From assembly GCF_012911815.1 (NCBI RefSeq), contig NZ_JAATNW010000003.1, positions 359,078-423,077 on the forward strand: a DNA stretch of 64,000 nt, read 5' to 3'. Of the stretch, positions 33,735-45,419 are shown in pieces. Under the pieces are notes generated by a model. That model was given only the letters and a program-made list of their open reading frames with translations, did not search any database and was not told the origin of the DNA. Within the stretch, counting starts at the first letter, position 1, and the number at the start of each line of letters is the position of its first letter. The position numbers were made by a program, and so were the translations under genes. Source of the DNA: Alteromonas ponticola. Lineage in GTDB: Bacteria > Pseudomonadota > Gammaproteobacteria > Enterobacterales > Alteromonadaceae.

Positions 33735-33965
33735 ATGAACATGACTGCTATCGCCATTGTAGCCATTATAGCCTGGGCAATCGTTTCAATAACAGACTCG
33801 TTGAAATCTAAGAATGTAAAAAAGGCCAATCGGGATGTCTCACAATTAGAGTCTGAAGTAGCACAGCTTAAGGAGCGTGTTGCTGTTTTGGAGAAAATTG
33901 TTACTGACAGTAATTATGATTTGAAACGACAGTTTGATGATCTTGAAAGTGAAAAAGTAGCCTAA
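33735..33965 (+). CDS. PspB-family small membrane protein
   Basis: Product of 76 residues: an N-terminal membrane segment (about 3-20, TAIAIVAIIAWAIVSIT) and a charged coiled coil (about 30-72) with LKERVAVLEKIVTDSNYDLKRQFDDLE. This resembles the PspB C-terminus (RERIQALESIL region), and the length matches E. coli PspB (74). PspB with PspC senses inner-membrane stress. Here the gene stands alone, without pspA, pspC or pspF beside it, yet has a sigma-54 promoter. A GGTAAGGA ribosome binding site is present. A stand-alone PspB-like stress protein is the best reading. Confidence 0.68.
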   Translation: MNMTAIAIVAIIAWAIVSITDSLKSKNVKKANRDVSQLESEVAQLKERVAVLEKIVTDSNYDLKRQFDDLESEKVA

Positions 33966-33987
33966 TCTTTCACCTGATTGATTAGCC

Positions 33988-34013
33988 AATCTGGAGGCTG
34001 ATGCCTCCAGATT
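33988..34013. terminator. Bidirectional hairpin between pspB-like gene and antiporter
   Basis: AATCTGGAGGC and GCCTCCAGATT form a perfect 11-bp stem with a 4-base loop between two convergent genes. A-rich sequence flanks one side; the T-tract is poor. Confidence 0.65.
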
Positions 34014-34034
34014 AAAAACTTCCCCTGTTCAGCG

Positions 34035-36005
34035 CTAGCCGCCTTCCAACAAAAATCGCTCTGCTCGCTCTACTCTGCGAGGTTTCCCCGCAATGATGAG
34101 CACATCACCCTGCTGCAGTATTTCTGATTTATCAGGATTCGTGGCTTCCTTCCCTGCCCTTCGCAAGCCCCTGACATTGATGCGTAGTCGGGAAAGGTTG
34201 AGCTCTTCAATCGATTTTCCTAAACAGGATGCATGTTTGTTTAATACAATAGCGTGAATAAATTCCAGTTTATCTTCAGTGCCGTAAGAAATTTCGGTTG
34301 TTTCACCCGGGTAAAAACCATGCAGGTGATCGTAACGCCCCTTTCTTTCCGCACGCACGCGTTTAAGTATACGAGACATAGGGACACCGGCATAATGCAA
34401 TACTTGCGAAATCAACATCAGGCTGCCTTCCTGCATTTCAGGCACTACGTGAGACGCTCCGGCCTGATATAGCGAGTCCAACTGGTAGTCCCGTTTTATC
34501 CTGACCATCACTTCAATTTCAGGATTGATCTTCTTCGCCGCATCAATTAACAACACCGCTTTGTCAGGAAAATCAAAGGTAATTAGCATAAGCTTTGCCT
34601 GGGCCAGTCCAGCGCCTGTCAGAATGTCTTTCTGACAGGCATCACCAAACATTATGGGCTCTCCTGCATTGAGGCTTTCGTGTACGCGCACAGGGTCAAT
34701 ATCCACCGCCACGAATGGAATTGCCTCCATCTTTAATAAACGTGCAACAGATTGACCTACCCGGCCAAATCCCGCAATGACCACGTGATTAGCCAGCCCT
34801 TCACTGGAAAATTTTTCCTGATCATTCGAATCAATATATTCAGGAATACCTACCAGTCTCTCAGCGAGACTTTTACTATGTGAAATAAGCCAGGGCGTGA
34901 TAGCCATACTAACCACCCCCATACTGATTAAAATTGAGGCTAACTGCGAAGAAATGACACCTTGAGTCGCTGCCAACGAAGCGATAACGAAACTGAACTC
35001 ACCAATTTGACAGAGCTTGAAGCCGGCAGCCCAGCTATCTATAGGATTGCAGTGAAACAATCGGGTGGCGAGCCGCACCAGTAAAACTTTGACAAGCATC
35101 AACGCTAATACGCCTGGTATTATCCAGACACCATGCGTTGCCAGAGCCGATAAATCCAGCTGCATGCCTACCGTAACGAAAAACAACCCCATTAAGATAT
35201 CGCGAAAAGGACGTATATCCGCTTCTAATTGGTATTTATACTGGCTTTCACCTAACATCATGCCCGCTAAAAAAGCACCTAAGGCCATTGATAACCCGAA
35301 AGCGTAGGTTAACCCCGCCGCCAACAAAGCAATCAGAATAGTCGTCAGTACAAATAGTTCATCGGTTCTGCTACGCGCCACTTCACGGAATATCCATGGT
35401 AATACCCACTTGCCAATTGAAAGCAGCAAGGCCACCACAAACACTCCTTTCAGCAACGCCTGTAACAACACCGATACGAAACTGACATGTTCGCTCGACG
35501 CCATAATCGGAATTGCGATTAAAAAGGGCACAACCGCCAGATCCTGAAATAACAGGATACTGATTGCTAACTGTGTTCGCCGATTATTTAAAATGCCTAA
35601 TTCAGTCACCTGCTTGATGACAATTGCCGTTGAGCTTAGCGCAAACATCCCGCCGATGATAAGTGCGATAGGGATGCTGAAGTCGAAGAACAAAAGTACC
35701 AGACTAAATACCAGCATGGTCATCAGCATTTGGACGAGCCCCACCCCGAACACCAAATTTCGCATGGCAAGAAGCTTGGGCAGGGAAAATTCTAATCCCA
35801 GTGAAAACAGCAAAAATACAATGCCTATTTCAGCCAGTAAATGCATGTCTTCCGGATGCGGGAATAAAGAAATTAATTCAGGTCCAGCAATAAGGCCAGC
35901 AAATAAGTAGGCCAGGATGGGTGGCAGATGAATTCGCCTGAAAAATGCCACACTCAGTACAGCAAGAATCATCAAAATTACGATTTGCATGAAGATACCG
36001 CCCAA
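34035..36005 (-). CDS. CPA2-family cation:proton antiporter (KefB/KefC-type)
   Basis: Inner-membrane Na+/H+ exchanger-type domain with about 12 membrane segments (residues 1-385), followed by a cytoplasmic TrkA-N nucleotide-binding domain (about 405-525, HVVIAGFGRVGQSVARLL) and a TrkA-C domain (about 565-655). About 656 residues from a TTG at 36005 with GGGAG seven bases upstream; an ATG at 35990 is an alternative, and upstream codons add a polar stretch. The family includes the glutathione-gated K+ efflux proteins KefB/KefC, but no KefF/KefG partner is adjacent, so substrate and gating are unknown. Confidence 0.88.
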   Translation of the reverse strand: MGGIFMQIVILMILAVLSVAFFRRIHLPPILAYLFAGLIAGPELISLFPHPEDMHLLAEIGIVFLLFSLGLEFSLPKLLAMRNLVFGVGLVQMLMTMLVFSLVLLFFDFSIPIALIIGGMFALSSTAIVIKQVTELGILNNRRTQLAISILLFQDLAVVPFLIAIPIMASSEHVSFVSVLLQALLKGVFVVALLLSIGKWVLPWIFREVARSRTDELFVLTTILIALLAAGLTYAFGLSMALGAFLAGMMLGESQYKYQLEADIRPFRDILMGLFFVTVGMQLDLSALATHGVWIIPGVLALMLVKVLLVRLATRLFHCNPIDSWAAGFKLCQIGEFSFVIASLAATQGVISSQLASILISMGVVSMAITPWLISHSKSLAERLVGIPEYIDSNDQEKFSSEGLANHVVIAGFGRVGQSVARLLKMEAIPFVAVDIDPVRVHESLNAGEPIMFGDACQKDILTGAGLAQAKLMLITFDFPDKAVLLIDAAKKINPEIEVMVRIKRDYQLDSLYQAGASHVVPEMQEGSLMLISQVLHYAGVPMSRILKRVRAERKGRYDHLHGFYPGETTEISYGTEDKLEFIHAIVLNKHASCLGKSIEELNLSRLRINVRGLRRAGKEATNPDKSEILQQGDVLIIAGKPRRVERAERFLLEGG

Positions 36006-36166
36006 CACATCACTCCCTATTTGAATTAGCAGGCATAGTTTTTGCTCATTATGCAATAAGCCGTTGCCGAGGTTAAAAAACAGTCAAAATTATGTCGTTT
36101 AACTTGTCGTTATTGTGCAGACGTCAACCTCAGTATTTTTTTAGATGTTATATCAGGAGCCTAACC

Positions 36167-37066
36167 ATGGATTATTCCAACTCTATCTACGATAGCACAG
36201 GTCAGGACAATTTTGTTTCAATAGCACAAGCAAGCTCAATGTATTCAGTTCATCTGCTAAATTCTTTTTTGCAGCAGTTACTTACCACCATTGATCTGGA
36301 TAGCTTATGCTCAGTTTACTTTCGTCAGTTAAGTATGGCTCTACCGTTAGCAAAGATCGACCTGACATCAGTTCAAGATAAGTTAAGTTTTGGTAAAGAA
36401 AATACCAGTTCTCCTGTTATTGTGACGCTCCCCTTTGGAACGGCTACTGCCAGCACTCAGGATCTGTTTGCCGTGTACAGCTTCATTGAGGAGCTCGACC
36501 GTCAGGAACGACAAACTCTGGCTCACATGCACAATATTTTTTCCCAACCGTTACAGCATGCGCTGGCCTTTAAAAATATGAAGTTGTTAATGACCAAAGA
36601 CGCCTTAACCGGACTGGGTAACAGAGCGGGTTTCGACGAGGCTTGCAAACGGCTCGCCGGTCGCTGTAATCGACACAATGACCAGTTTGCGCTGCTCGTT
36701 ATTGATTTGGATAATTTTAAATCAGTCAATGATAACTTCGGCCATCAGGAAGGTGACCGGGTATTACAGGAAGTCGCTCTGCATATTCAACAGGCGTTAA
36801 GGCATTCTGACGAGGCGTTCAGATTCGGTGGCGACGAGTTTTGCTGTTTACTTGATTGTGAGACGTCAGCCGATTTATTAGCTATCGCCAATCGTTTACA
36901 TCAGCGGGTTAATCAGTGTGACTTTATGCAAAAAATGAAAATATCCTGCAGCATCGGCGGTGCGATATTTCATCCTGAAGAACATCCTGACACGGTATTC
37001 AAGCGAGCTGATGAAGCATTGTACAGGGTGAAGTTGTCTGGCAAAAATGCGTATCTTGCCGCTTAA
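36167..37066 (+). CDS. Diguanylate cyclase (GGDEF domain)
   Basis: Product of 299 residues starting at the ATG at 36167, which has AGGAG seven bases upstream; the longer frame upstream lacks a ribosome binding site. A non-membrane N-terminal region (1-135), possibly GAF-like, precedes a GGDEF domain (about 140-299) with DALTGLGNR, IDLDNFKSVND and an intact GGDEF active site (221-225). An inhibitory I-site RHSD (212-215) lies five residues before it. It should make cyclic di-GMP with product feedback. c-di-GMP controls the swim-to-stick switch, but genomic linkage to the flagellar genes is loose. Confidence 0.92.
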   Translation: MDYSNSIYDSTGQDNFVSIAQASSMYSVHLLNSFLQQLLTTIDLDSLCSVYFRQLSMALPLAKIDLTSVQDKLSFGKENTSSPVIVTLPFGTATASTQDLFAVYSFIEELDRQERQTLAHMHNIFSQPLQHALAFKNMKLLMTKDALTGLGNRAGFDEACKRLAGRCNRHNDQFALLVIDLDNFKSVNDNFGHQEGDRVLQEVALHIQQALRHSDEAFRFGGDEFCCLLDCETSADLLAIANRLHQRVNQCDFMQKMKISCSIGGAIFHPEEHPDTVFKRADEALYRVKLSGKNAYLAA

Positions 37067-37084
37067 AACGGCAAACACTTTCCC

Positions 37085-38422
37085 TCACTTATATATAAAA
37101 TCGATAGCGGGTATGTCAGCTGGTGTTTGCAGCGCCATGATTTTGTCGTGTAGACAAACAGCAATGGGCATTTCCTCAAAAAAGATGATTGGGATATGCA
37201 ACCGCTCCCAAGGTGGCACTTCCCATTCTTTGAGCCATTCTTTAAACAGCTTATGATGCGCTTTATTAACTGGTTTAATTTTAATCGCCGGCATTCCCGT
37301 CACTAATCTGATGCGTTTGAGCAATGTGGACGAGGGCCGCTCAGACCCCGTCGTCAACTTTGTTCCCCACAATGGCAATGTCACTCCATTTTCAGAAAAA
37401 CGCATTTGTTCCGGCAAATATTTAAACTGCGGGGTACACCACAACTGCCCCTTAAATCGGCGAATAGCAAATTCGCCAATTTCTACTAATGGCTGACTAT
37501 CTTCTCGTGCTGTTAACATTTGTTGGATCTGCATTAGTACAGATGCAGAAGGCGATAACGGGAAAAACTGTTTTAGCCATTCTCGCAATATTTGTTTTTG
37601 CCATAGTTCGCCATGTTCCAGTAGAGCAGCAATAGTCAGCCTATTCGACCCATCCTGCACGGCACCAAGTTTTGTTGTGGTTTCTTGTTCTAACAACAAC
37701 GCTTGTTCATAACAAAACCGGGCACTGCGAGATATCGCGCTTGAGAGCGATGGCCAGCGTGTTTCCAACTGAGGAATAATGGTCTGTCGAAGAAAATTAC
37801 GTTCGAAACGCTCGTCCTGATTAGAGGCGTCTTTCACCCAACTTAACTTTTTGGTTAATGCATAGCGATTCACTGCGTCCTGGGAAACGTTCAACATCGG
37901 CCGAATAATTGGGACTTGCTCGCGATAACTTAACGGCTGCATGCCCGCCAAGCCTTTAGGCCCGGCACCACGTTTGAGCTGTAACAACACGGTTTCGACT
38001 TGATCATGAAGATGGTGCGCGGTGATGAGCGCGCCATCAACTTGTTTGGTGAATTCCAGTAATCGCCTATAACGAAGCTCTCTGGCTTGCGCCTCAAGGC
38101 TGGTCCGCGACTTGTGTGCGATGCTAATGCTGATAGATTGGAAAGAAATATCGCGGTGAGCACATAGGTTTGCACAGTGCTGCTCCCAATCGTCAGCATC
38201 CGCACTCAACCCATGATTTACATGATAAGCATAGAGTGAAGGCAATTCAGTAGCAAAAACAGTGTTGTCATTTGCAAGGCAGGCCAGTATGTCCAGCATT
38301 ACCACAGAGTCTTTTCCGCCACTCAAGGCAACCACCAGAGACTGAACAGGTTTATTCTCGACACTGATAGTAATCAGCGCCTGCTGCAGTTCCTTTAGCA
38401 CTGTCGCGCGCATAGTGTCCAT
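37085..38422 (-). CDS. tilS: tRNA(Ile)-lysidine synthase TilS
   Basis: TilS attaches lysine to C34 of tRNA-Ile(CAT), changing its decoding from AUG to AUA; usually essential. The product has 445 residues. The PP-loop ATPase motif SGGKDS is at 34-39, followed by HVNHGLS, LITAHHLHDQVETVLLQLKRGAG and GLAGM; the C-terminal domains (about 225-445) are the TilS substrate-binding parts. It is the last gene of the long minus-strand block, 31 bases after accA, as in E. coli and Vibrio. A second in-frame ATG at 38413 is possible. Confidence 0.95.
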   Translation of the reverse strand: MDTMRATVLKELQQALITISVENKPVQSLVVALSGGKDSVVMLDILACLANDNTVFATELPSLYAYHVNHGLSADADDWEQHCANLCAHRDISFQSISISIAHKSRTSLEAQARELRYRRLLEFTKQVDGALITAHHLHDQVETVLLQLKRGAGPKGLAGMQPLSYREQVPIIRPMLNVSQDAVNRYALTKKLSWVKDASNQDERFERNFLRQTIIPQLETRWPSLSSAISRSARFCYEQALLLEQETTTKLGAVQDGSNRLTIAALLEHGELWQKQILREWLKQFFPLSPSASVLMQIQQMLTAREDSQPLVEIGEFAIRRFKGQLWCTPQFKYLPEQMRFSENGVTLPLWGTKLTTGSERPSSTLLKRIRLVTGMPAIKIKPVNKAHHKLFKEWLKEWEVPPWERLHIPIIFFEEMPIAVCLHDKIMALQTPADIPAIDFIYK

Positions 38423-38453
38423 TTATGCCCCAGCCTGCTTCTTACTGGCTACT

Positions 38454-39410
38454 TTAACAGTAGCCGAATGACATCAATCGTTGGTAACGCTCTTCCATTA
38501 AAGTCGAAGTATCTAAACTCATCAACTGGCTTAGCTGTTGCTTGAGTGTAGCTTTTAGATTAGCGGCCATACTATCGTGATCACGATGGGCGCCACCTAA
38601 GGGTTCATCCACTATTGTATTGATTAAACCTAACTCTTTAATCTGAGGAGCACTAACGCCCATTGCTTCTGCGGCTAACGGCGCTTTTTCAGCGCTTTTC
38701 CACAAAATGGACGCACAACCTTCCGGTGAAATGACCGAGTAGGTTGAATACTGCAGCATATTTACGCGATCGCCAACACCAATTGCCAGTGCGCCGCCAG
38801 AGCCACCTTCACCGATAACGGTGCAGATGATAGGTACCTCCAATTCTGCCATTTCAAACAGATTTCTGGCAATCGCTTCACTTTGTCCGCGTTCTTCAGC
38901 ACCCACGCCAGGGTAAGCTCCGGGAGTATCGATCAGGGTTATGATAGGTAGTTTGAAGCGCTCAGCCATTTTCATCAGTCGTAACGCTTTGCGGTATCCT
39001 TCAGGCTTTGGCATACCAAAGTTACGTCTAATTTTCTCTGTAGTATCGCGCCCTTTCTGATGACCAATCACCATAACGGGTTGTTCATCCAGCATGGCTA
39101 AGCCACCGACGATTGCTTTGTCATCGGCGTAGGCACGATCACCAGCTAGCTCGTCAAAATTGTCAAAGACTTTGCTCAAATAATCGAGGGTGTACGGGCG
39201 CATTGGATGACGGGCAACCTGGGAAATCTGCCAGGCCCCCAGATCGGAAAAAATCTTTCTGGTCAAATCCGCACTTTTACCGCGCAAGCGGTTTATTTCT
39301 TCTTCGATACCGATATCGAATTCACCGCCCTGATTGACCAGCCTTAACTCTTCAATTTTTGCTTCTAATTCAGCAATAGGCTGCTCAAAATCCAAAAAAT
39401 GTATACTCAT
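38454..39410 (-). CDS. accA: Acetyl-CoA carboxylase carboxyltransferase subunit alpha
   Basis: AccA with AccD transfers the carboxyl group from biotin to acetyl-CoA, the first step of fatty acid synthesis. The product has 318 residues, like E. coli AccA (319). Conserved segments are [47 protein letters not shown] and [23 protein letters not shown]. It follows dnaE by 33 bases. The order rnhB-dnaE-accA-tilS is conserved in gammaproteobacteria. Confidence 0.97.
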   Translation of the reverse strand: MSIHFLDFEQPIAELEAKIEELRLVNQGGEFDIGIEEEINRLRGKSADLTRKIFSDLGAWQISQVARHPMRPYTLDYLSKVFDNFDELAGDRAYADDKAIVGGLAMLDEQPVMVIGHQKGRDTTEKIRRNFGMPKPEGYRKALRLMKMAERFKLPIITLIDTPGAYPGVGAEERGQSEAIARNLFEMAELEVPIICTVIGEGGSGGALAIGVGDRVNMLQYSTYSVISPEGCASILWKSAEKAPLAAEAMGVSAPQIKELGLINTIVDEPLGGAHRDHDSMAANLKATLKQQLSQLMSLDTSTLMEERYQRLMSFGYC

Positions 39411-39443
39411 TCTGTACCCTTTTTTACTACCCTTAAACCAGGC

Positions 39444-42400
39444 TCAATGATATTTAAGCGCTACGGATTCTTCACCTAAACATTGTTTAAGTTCATGCAG
39501 CAATTGATCTTCAGGTGTCACATACCATTGTGCACCACACGCCACCGTCGCCTCAGCATCCGTATGAATAACATCGAATTGAACCGGGCAACTGCCGCCT
39601 TTGAAAGGTTGCAATACCTTCTCTAGTGTAACAATGCGGTCATTGTGCCAGTGCTGCAAATCAATTTTCAACGATAATGCTCGTGCATGTTGCTCTCGAG
39701 CCTGAATTATATCCATTACATCTCGGGCGGTGATTGTATTGCCGCCAGAGAAATCATCAAAGCTGACCTGTCCTTTTATCAGCAAAATTCTGTCTGTTTC
39801 CAGTATACTTTCAAATTGCTCATATACATCAGGAAAAAATCGTACGTCCATTCTGGCGCTTTTATCATCCAACGTAACAATCGCCCAACGCCGGCCTCTT
39901 TTGTTCGTCATCACTCTGACACTGAGCACCAAACCGACTAAACTTGCCATCTGCTCTTTACCGGTGGGCTTGGCATCAATAAGCCTGCCATCTGCGTAGT
40001 GACGAATTTCATCCGCATATTGATTAATCGGGTGCCCGGTTAAATATAGTCCAAGCGTATCCTTTTCACCTTCCAACCAGACTTTCTCGGGCCATTGAGG
40101 TACATCAGCGAAAGCCTGGGCCACTTGTTCGGGCTCGGTGGTTAATAAACCGAACATGTCAGATTGCCCGTAAGACTCAGCTTTATTATGCTGGTCTGCA
40201 GCAGCAATAGCCTCTGGTAACGATGCCATGATGGCAGCACGATGCGGACCTAAATTATCAAGTGCACCCGCTAATACTAATTTCTCAAGAACGCGTTTAT
40301 TTACCCGTTTGATATCCACTTTAGCACAAAAATCAAACAAATCAGTAAACTTACCGTGCGTTTCGCGTGCTTCGATAATGGCTTCAATGGGTCCTTCACC
40401 CACCCCTTTGATGGCACCGATCCCGTAAACAATGTCACCGTCTTCGTTAACGGTAAACTTATACAACCCAGCGTTTAGATCGGGGGGTAATATTTTTAAC
40501 CCCATCCGATTGACTTCATCCACCAGCGTAACAATTTTATCTGTATTGTCCATGTCTGCAGACATTACCGCTGCCATAAATTCAGCCGGATAATGGGCTT
40601 TCAGCCACAAGGTCTGATAAGAAACTAACGCGTAGGCAGCTGAGTGAGATTTGTTAAAACCGTACCCAGCAAACTTTTCTACCAGGTCAAAGATTTTCAT
40701 CGCCAGATCAGGGTCAATATTGTTTCCTGCTGACCCCTCTTTGAATACGGCCCGCTGCTTGGCCATTTCTTCAGGCTTTTTCTTACCCATGGCACGACGT
40801 AACAAGTCCGCACCACCTAACGAATAACCCGCCATTTCCTGAGCAATCTGCATTACCTGTTCCTGATACAGAATAATGCCATAGGTGGGGTTTAAGATTT
40901 CTCTAAGGCACTCATGTTGATAATCAGCGTCAGGATAAGAAATTTCTTCACGACCATGCTTACGATCAATAAAGTTTTCGACCATACCCGATTGCAGTGG
41001 TCCGGGTCGGAACAGGGCTACCAGGGCGATGATATCTTCGAAACAATCGGGCTTTAACCGCTTTATAAGCTCTTTCATTCCCCGCGATTCAAGCTGGAAT
41101 ACCGCCGTCGTCTCAGCATTTTGCAACATTTTGAAGCTGCGCTTGTCTTCCAGTGGAATGGCGGTGATGTCGATTTCCGTTCCCTTACCATCGGCAATCA
41201 TATCGATCGCCCATTGAATGATGGTCAGCGTACGCAAGCCGAGAAAATCGAATTTAACCAGACCGGCCGTTTCAACGTCGTTTTTGTCGAATTGGGTAAC
41301 CGGATTTTTACCTTCGTCATCACAATAGAGTGGCGCAAAATCGGTAATTGTCGTAGGGGCAATAACCACACCCCCAGCATGTTTACCAGCGTTTCTCGTA
41401 ACTCCCTCAAGAATACGCGCCATATCAATCAGATCTTTTACTTCTTCATCGTCATTGTACAGCTCAGGTAAACGTGGCTCGACCTCAAACGCCTTTTTAA
41501 GAGTCATACCGGGATCTGAGGGGATTAGCTTGGAGATCCTGTCGACAAAACCATAGGGATGGCCGAGTACGCGACCTACGTCTCGTACTACTGCCTTGGC
41601 CGCCATGGTACCGAAGGTGATAATTTGTGATACCGCTTGTCTGCCGTAGAGGTCTGCAACGTGGTCAATCACTTCATCACGTCGGTCCATACAGAAATCG
41701 ACATCGAAGTCGGGCATAGAGACCCGCTCAGGGTTCAGGAATCGTTCGAACAGTAAATCAAACTCCAGCGGGTCCAGATCGGTAATGCTTAGGGCATAGG
41801 CGACTAACGAACCCGCACCTGATCCCCTGCCCGGCCCTACGGGTATGCCGTTATCTTTGCTCCACTGAATGAACTCCATCACGATCAGGAAGTATCCGGG
41901 GAAGCCCATCTGATTGATTACATCTAATTCGATCTTTAAACGTTCATCATATTCACCACGCTTTTCCGCTCGCTCTGTTTCGTCAGGAAACAAAAAAGCA
42001 AGACGTGCTTCCAGACCTTCCTCCGACTTTTTGACTAAAAAGTCTTCTGTGGTCATGCCACCGGTGGGAAACTGGGGCAAAAAATATTCTCCCAGACGCA
42101 CGGTAACGTTGCAGCGCTTGGCTATTTCAACGGTGTTTTGAATGGCCTCGGGAATATCAGAGAATAGCGCAATCATTTCCTCTGCTGAACGCAGGTATTG
42201 TTGTTCACTGTACTTCTTAGGTCTGCGGTTATCATCCAGCGTAAAACCATCGTGAATACAAACGCGAATTTCGTGTGCGTCGAATCCTTCTGGCTCAATG
42301 AAACAAACTTCATTGGTGGCAACGACAGGCAAATCATGCTGTTGTGCAAACTCTACTGCCAGATGCAGATAGTCTTCTTCACCGCTTCTGCCGGTGCGAA

Positions 42401-42908
42401 TAAGCTCAAGATAAAAACGATCCGGAAAATGAGTCTGGTAGAAGCTGACTGATTGCGCCAGCAGCTTAGCGTTGTTTTTGGTCAGTGCCACACCAATGTC
42501 ACCCTGCGATGCACCGGATAAAACAATTACGCCCTCAGCATGTTCAGCTAACCAGGCCTGATCAATAGCAGGCCGATGACAGACGTGCCCACGTGAGTAA
42601 GCTTTTGATATAAGCAGCGTAATATTTTTATACCCTGCATTATTCATCGCCAGTAAGGTTAAGCGAAACGGCTCGGTGGCAAACTCTTCGTTAACCACCC
42701 AGAAGTCGGTGCCAATAATAGGTTTGATGCCCCGACTATGTGCTTCTGAATAATACTTCACCAGCCCACACATATTCATTTGATCGGTGATGGCCACCGC
42801 AGGCATATTCATATCAGCCACTTTTTCCAGAATGGGCTTAACTTTGTTCAGCCCATCCATCATGGAATAGTCGCTGTGAACACGCAGATGAATAAATGGA
42901 GATGTCAT
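39444..42908 (-). CDS. dnaE: DNA polymerase III alpha subunit DnaE
   Basis: Catalytic subunit of the replicative polymerase. The product has 1154 residues, close to E. coli DnaE (1160). It opens with the PHP domain ([16 protein letters not shown]). The polymerase core holds PDFDVDF near residue 400 with the catalytic aspartates, and [16 protein letters not shown] just before it. Fingers segments [19 protein letters not shown] and [24 protein letters not shown] follow. The C-terminal part contains the OB fold and tau-binding region. It lies 10 bases after rnhB. Confidence 0.97.
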   Translation of the reverse strand: MTSPFIHLRVHSDYSMMDGLNKVKPILEKVADMNMPAVAITDQMNMCGLVKYYSEAHSRGIKPIIGTDFWVVNEEFATEPFRLTLLAMNNAGYKNITLLISKAYSRGHVCHRPAIDQAWLAEHAEGVIVLSGASQGDIGVALTKNNAKLLAQSVSFYQTHFPDRFYLELIRTGRSGEEDYLHLAVEFAQQHDLPVVATNEVCFIEPEGFDAHEIRVCIHDGFTLDDNRRPKKYSEQQYLRSAEEMIALFSDIPEAIQNTVEIAKRCNVTVRLGEYFLPQFPTGGMTTEDFLVKKSEEGLEARLAFLFPDETERAEKRGEYDERLKIELDVINQMGFPGYFLIVMEFIQWSKDNGIPVGPGRGSGAGSLVAYALSITDLDPLEFDLLFERFLNPERVSMPDFDVDFCMDRRDEVIDHVADLYGRQAVSQIITFGTMAAKAVVRDVGRVLGHPYGFVDRISKLIPSDPGMTLKKAFEVEPRLPELYNDDEEVKDLIDMARILEGVTRNAGKHAGGVVIAPTTITDFAPLYCDDEGKNPVTQFDKNDVETAGLVKFDFLGLRTLTIIQWAIDMIADGKGTEIDITAIPLEDKRSFKMLQNAETTAVFQLESRGMKELIKRLKPDCFEDIIALVALFRPGPLQSGMVENFIDRKHGREEISYPDADYQHECLREILNPTYGIILYQEQVMQIAQEMAGYSLGGADLLRRAMGKKKPEEMAKQRAVFKEGSAGNNIDPDLAMKIFDLVEKFAGYGFNKSHSAAYALVSYQTLWLKAHYPAEFMAAVMSADMDNTDKIVTLVDEVNRMGLKILPPDLNAGLYKFTVNEDGDIVYGIGAIKGVGEGPIEAIIEARETHGKFTDLFDFCAKVDIKRVNKRVLEKLVLAGALDNLGPHRAAIMASLPEAIAAADQHNKAESYGQSDMFGLLTTEPEQVAQAFADVPQWPEKVWLEGEKDTLGLYLTGHPINQYADEIRHYADGRLIDAKPTGKEQMASLVGLVLSVRVMTNKRGRRWAIVTLDDKSARMDVRFFPDVYEQFESILETDRILLIKGQVSFDDFSGGNTITARDVMDIIQAREQHARALSLKIDLQHWHNDRIVTLEKVLQPFKGGSCPVQFDVIHTDAEATVACGAQWYVTPEDQLLHELKQCLGEESVALKYH

Positions 42909-42918
42909 AGCTTAACTC

Positions 42919-43500
42919 TTACTTCTCAATACATGTGGCAAGGTGCGCCTGCACCGGCTTAAAGCTTTTCCTATGCAAGGGTAACACGCCATGCTCTGCC
43001 AGCGCAGTAAAATGCGCTGGTGTCGGATAACCTTTGTGGCCGTTAAACCCATATTGCGGATATTGTTCGTGTAACACTAACATATCATTATCTCTTTCCA
43101 CCTTGGCCAGGATTGAGGCAGCCGAAATTTCCGCATGCAGACTATCTCCTTTTACCACAGCCTGAGCAGCATATGACCAGTCAGGAACGCGATTACCATC
43201 AACTCTGACAAACGTGGGTTTTATAATCAGGTTATCAACCGCACGGGTCATCGCCAGCATGGTGGCATGCAGAATATTAAGTGAGTCAATTTCTGCGGGA
43301 CTGGCTCTGCCAATCGCCCACGCTAATGCACGCTGTTTGATCAGTGCGGCGAGAGTTTCGCGTTTTTTGGCCGACAATTTTTTTGAATCAGTCAATCCTT
43401 CAATTGGATTAGCAGGATCGAGAATCACCGCTGCGGTGACAACGTCACCAATGAGTGGTCCTCTGCCCACTTCATCTACGCCCGCAATCAGCTTACTCAT
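42919..43500 (-). CDS. rnhB: Ribonuclease HII
   Basis: RNase HII removes ribonucleotides from DNA and RNA-DNA hybrids. The product has 193 residues. The catalytic DEDD set is visible in [10 protein letters not shown] (Asp9, Glu10) and later aspartates around [16 protein letters not shown] and [16 protein letters not shown] segments; [11 protein letters not shown] is conserved. The start overlaps the lpxB end by eight bases, implying coupling. The E. coli order lpxB-rnhB-dnaE is kept. Confidence 0.97.
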   Translation of the reverse strand: MSKLIAGVDEVGRGPLIGDVVTAAVILDPANPIEGLTDSKKLSAKKRETLAALIKQRALAWAIGRASPAEIDSLNILHATMLAMTRAVDNLIIKPTFVRVDGNRVPDWSYAAQAVVKGDSLHAEISAASILAKVERDNDMLVLHEQYPQYGFNGHKGYPTPAHFTALAEHGVLPLHRKSFKPVQAHLATCIEK

Positions 43501-44644
43501 TTATCACCTCTGCTACCGCTTTGGCGGCTTGTTTATCAGCATTCTGCTTTAACAATTGATGCAACGCTGTAAATTTCTCAATTAGCTGCGTGTTGTCCTG
43601 CTTCAAGAAGTGTAAAAGATAGCGTGCCATATTATTGGGATTCACTTCACTTTGCAGCAACTCAGGTATAATCCGCTCATCGGCAAGTAAGTTCGGCAGA
43701 CTGAAATATTTGGCTTTGTAAATTCGTTGCATGATCCGATATGTCAGCGGAGCCAGCTTATAAGCCGCCACCATAGGACGTTTACACAGCATAGCCTCCA
43801 GAGTTGCGGTGCCTGACGCCAATAATATTGCGTTGCTGGCAATCATGGCTTCTCTGGCCTTCCCGTGTAAAATCTGAATAGAGTTGCCAATTAACTCGGG
43901 TGCGTTTATCTGCAAAAAATCATTAATCTGCTCAAATCGTCGCTGGTTCACCGCGGGTATAACAAATAGTGCATCAGGTTTTGTCGACAACACTTTTTTG
44001 ATGGTTGCAACAAAGCTGGGCAGCAACGTCTTGACCTCGCCTCCCCTGGAGCCGGGCAAGACGGCGATCATGGTCGCATCCTGCGACAAATCAAGTTGTT
44101 CGCGTGCTGCATGCCTATCTGGCTTTAACGGAATAATGTCGGCCATCGTATGGCCTACATACGAATAGGGCACTTTATAACGGTCATATACGACGTGCTC
44201 AAAAGGAAACAGTCCTAAAACCCGGTTAGTGGCCTTGGCGATTTTGTGGATGCGGTTTTCTCGCCATGCCCAGACGGTAGGACTGACATAATGAACCGTC
44301 TTGATGGCATGCTTTTTTAACTCTGCTTCGACACGCAGATTGAAATCAGGCGCGTCTACACCAATGTAAACATCGGGTGGGTTATTAACAAAATGCTCAA
44401 CCAGTTGCTTTTTGATTTTTAAAATGGCGGGCAAATGGCTCAACACCTCGGTTAATCCCATAACCGAAAGAGTTTCCATGTCGAAAAGTGAGCGACATCC
44501 CTGCGCCTGCATATTATCGCCGCCAATACCTTCAATGACAGCATCCGGAAAAATGGCCTTAAGTTCGCGGATCAGTCCGGCAGCAAGCACGTCACCGGAG
44601 GGTTCGCCGGCGACAATTCCAATACGAACTGGTTTTGTATTCAT
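43493..44644 (-). CDS. lpxB: Lipid-A-disaccharide synthase LpxB
   Basis: LpxB joins UDP-diacylglucosamine and lipid X to form the lipid A disaccharide at the inner membrane. The product has 383 residues from the ATG at 44644 ([20 protein letters not shown]); a TTG two codons earlier is less likely. Conserved segments are [40 protein letters not shown] and LPGSRGGEV. It follows lpxA by 6 bases. Confidence 0.97.
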   Translation of the reverse strand: MNTKPVRIGIVAGEPSGDVLAAGLIRELKAIFPDAVIEGIGGDNMQAQGCRSLFDMETLSVMGLTEVLSHLPAILKIKKQLVEHFVNNPPDVYIGVDAPDFNLRVEAELKKHAIKTVHYVSPTVWAWRENRIHKIAKATNRVLGLFPFEHVVYDRYKVPYSYVGHTMADIIPLKPDRHAAREQLDLSQDATMIAVLPGSRGGEVKTLLPSFVATIKKVLSTKPDALFVIPAVNQRRFEQINDFLQINAPELIGNSIQILHGKAREAMIASNAILLASGTATLEAMLCKRPMVAAYKLAPLTYRIMQRIYKAKYFSLPNLLADERIIPELLQSEVNPNNMARYLLHFLKQDNTQLIEKFTALHQLLKQNADKQAAKAVAEVINE

Positions 44645-44650
44645 GAGCAA

Positions 44651-45418
44651 TTAACGAATAATGCCGCGTTCGGTATTTTCAATAAATGACACCAGCATAT
44701 TAAGTTCTGACTGGTTTTGCGCGTTTTCTTTTATCACCGCCAGAGCTTCAGCCAAAGTATTATTGTTTCTATATAGGGCTTTGTATGCGCGTTTGATGGC
44801 CATGATAGCCTCGCTGGAAAAGCCCCTTCTTCGTAATCCTTCAGAATTAATACCTTGCGGGACGGCTTGATGCCCAACCATGACATACGGTGGGATGTCA
44901 CGCAGAATAATGGCACCAGCACCCACAAAAGCATGCGCTCCGATCTTACAAAACTGGTGGATACCCGATGCTCCACCTAAAATGACAAAATCGCCGATAT
45001 GAACGTGACCGGCAACGGCAACATTATTGGCAATGATGATGTTGTCGCCCAATACACAATCATGCGCAATATGTGCATTAACCATTATCAGGTTATTGGA
45101 GCCTATTTTCGTCAGGCTTTTGTCCTGCACCGTACCCCGGTGTACTGTACAGCCTTCGCGAAAAACATTGTTATCGCCAATAATTAACTGTGTCGGCTCG
45201 CCGGCATACTTCTTATCCTGACAATCTTCACCGATTGAAGAGAATTGGTAAAAATGGTTATCTTTACCTATTTTCGTCTCGCCTTTCACCACGACATGCG
45301 ATTCAAGTACGCAATTGTCACCAATAGTGACATTATCGCCGATAACCGTGAAAGGACCGATTTTGACATTTTTTCCAATCGTCGCATTGTCTGATATGAC
45401 TGCGGTTTGGTGGATCAC
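44651..45418 (-). CDS. lpxA: UDP-N-acetylglucosamine O-acyltransferase LpxA
   Basis: First enzyme of lipid A synthesis, acylating UDP-GlcNAc at the 3-OH with hydroxyacyl-ACP. The product has 255 residues. Left-handed beta-helix hexapeptide repeats fill about 1-180, with the catalytic His119 (E. coli His125) in HIAHDC. The C-terminal helical part has [25 protein letters not shown]. It lies one base after the fabZ stop. Its partner enzyme LpxD is not encoded in the expected place upstream. Confidence 0.97.
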   Translation of the reverse strand: MIHQTAVISDNATIGKNVKIGPFTVIGDNVTIGDNCVLESHVVVKGETKIGKDNHFYQFSSIGEDCQDKKYAGEPTQLIIGDNNVFREGCTVHRGTVQDKSLTKIGSNNLIMVNAHIAHDCVLGDNIIIANNVAVAGHVHIGDFVILGGASGIHQFCKIGAHAFVGAGAIILRDIPPYVMVGHQAVPQGINSEGLRRRGFSSEAIMAIKRAYKALYRNNNTLAEALAVIKENAQNQSELNMLVSFIENTERGIIR

Positions 45419-45419
45419 G

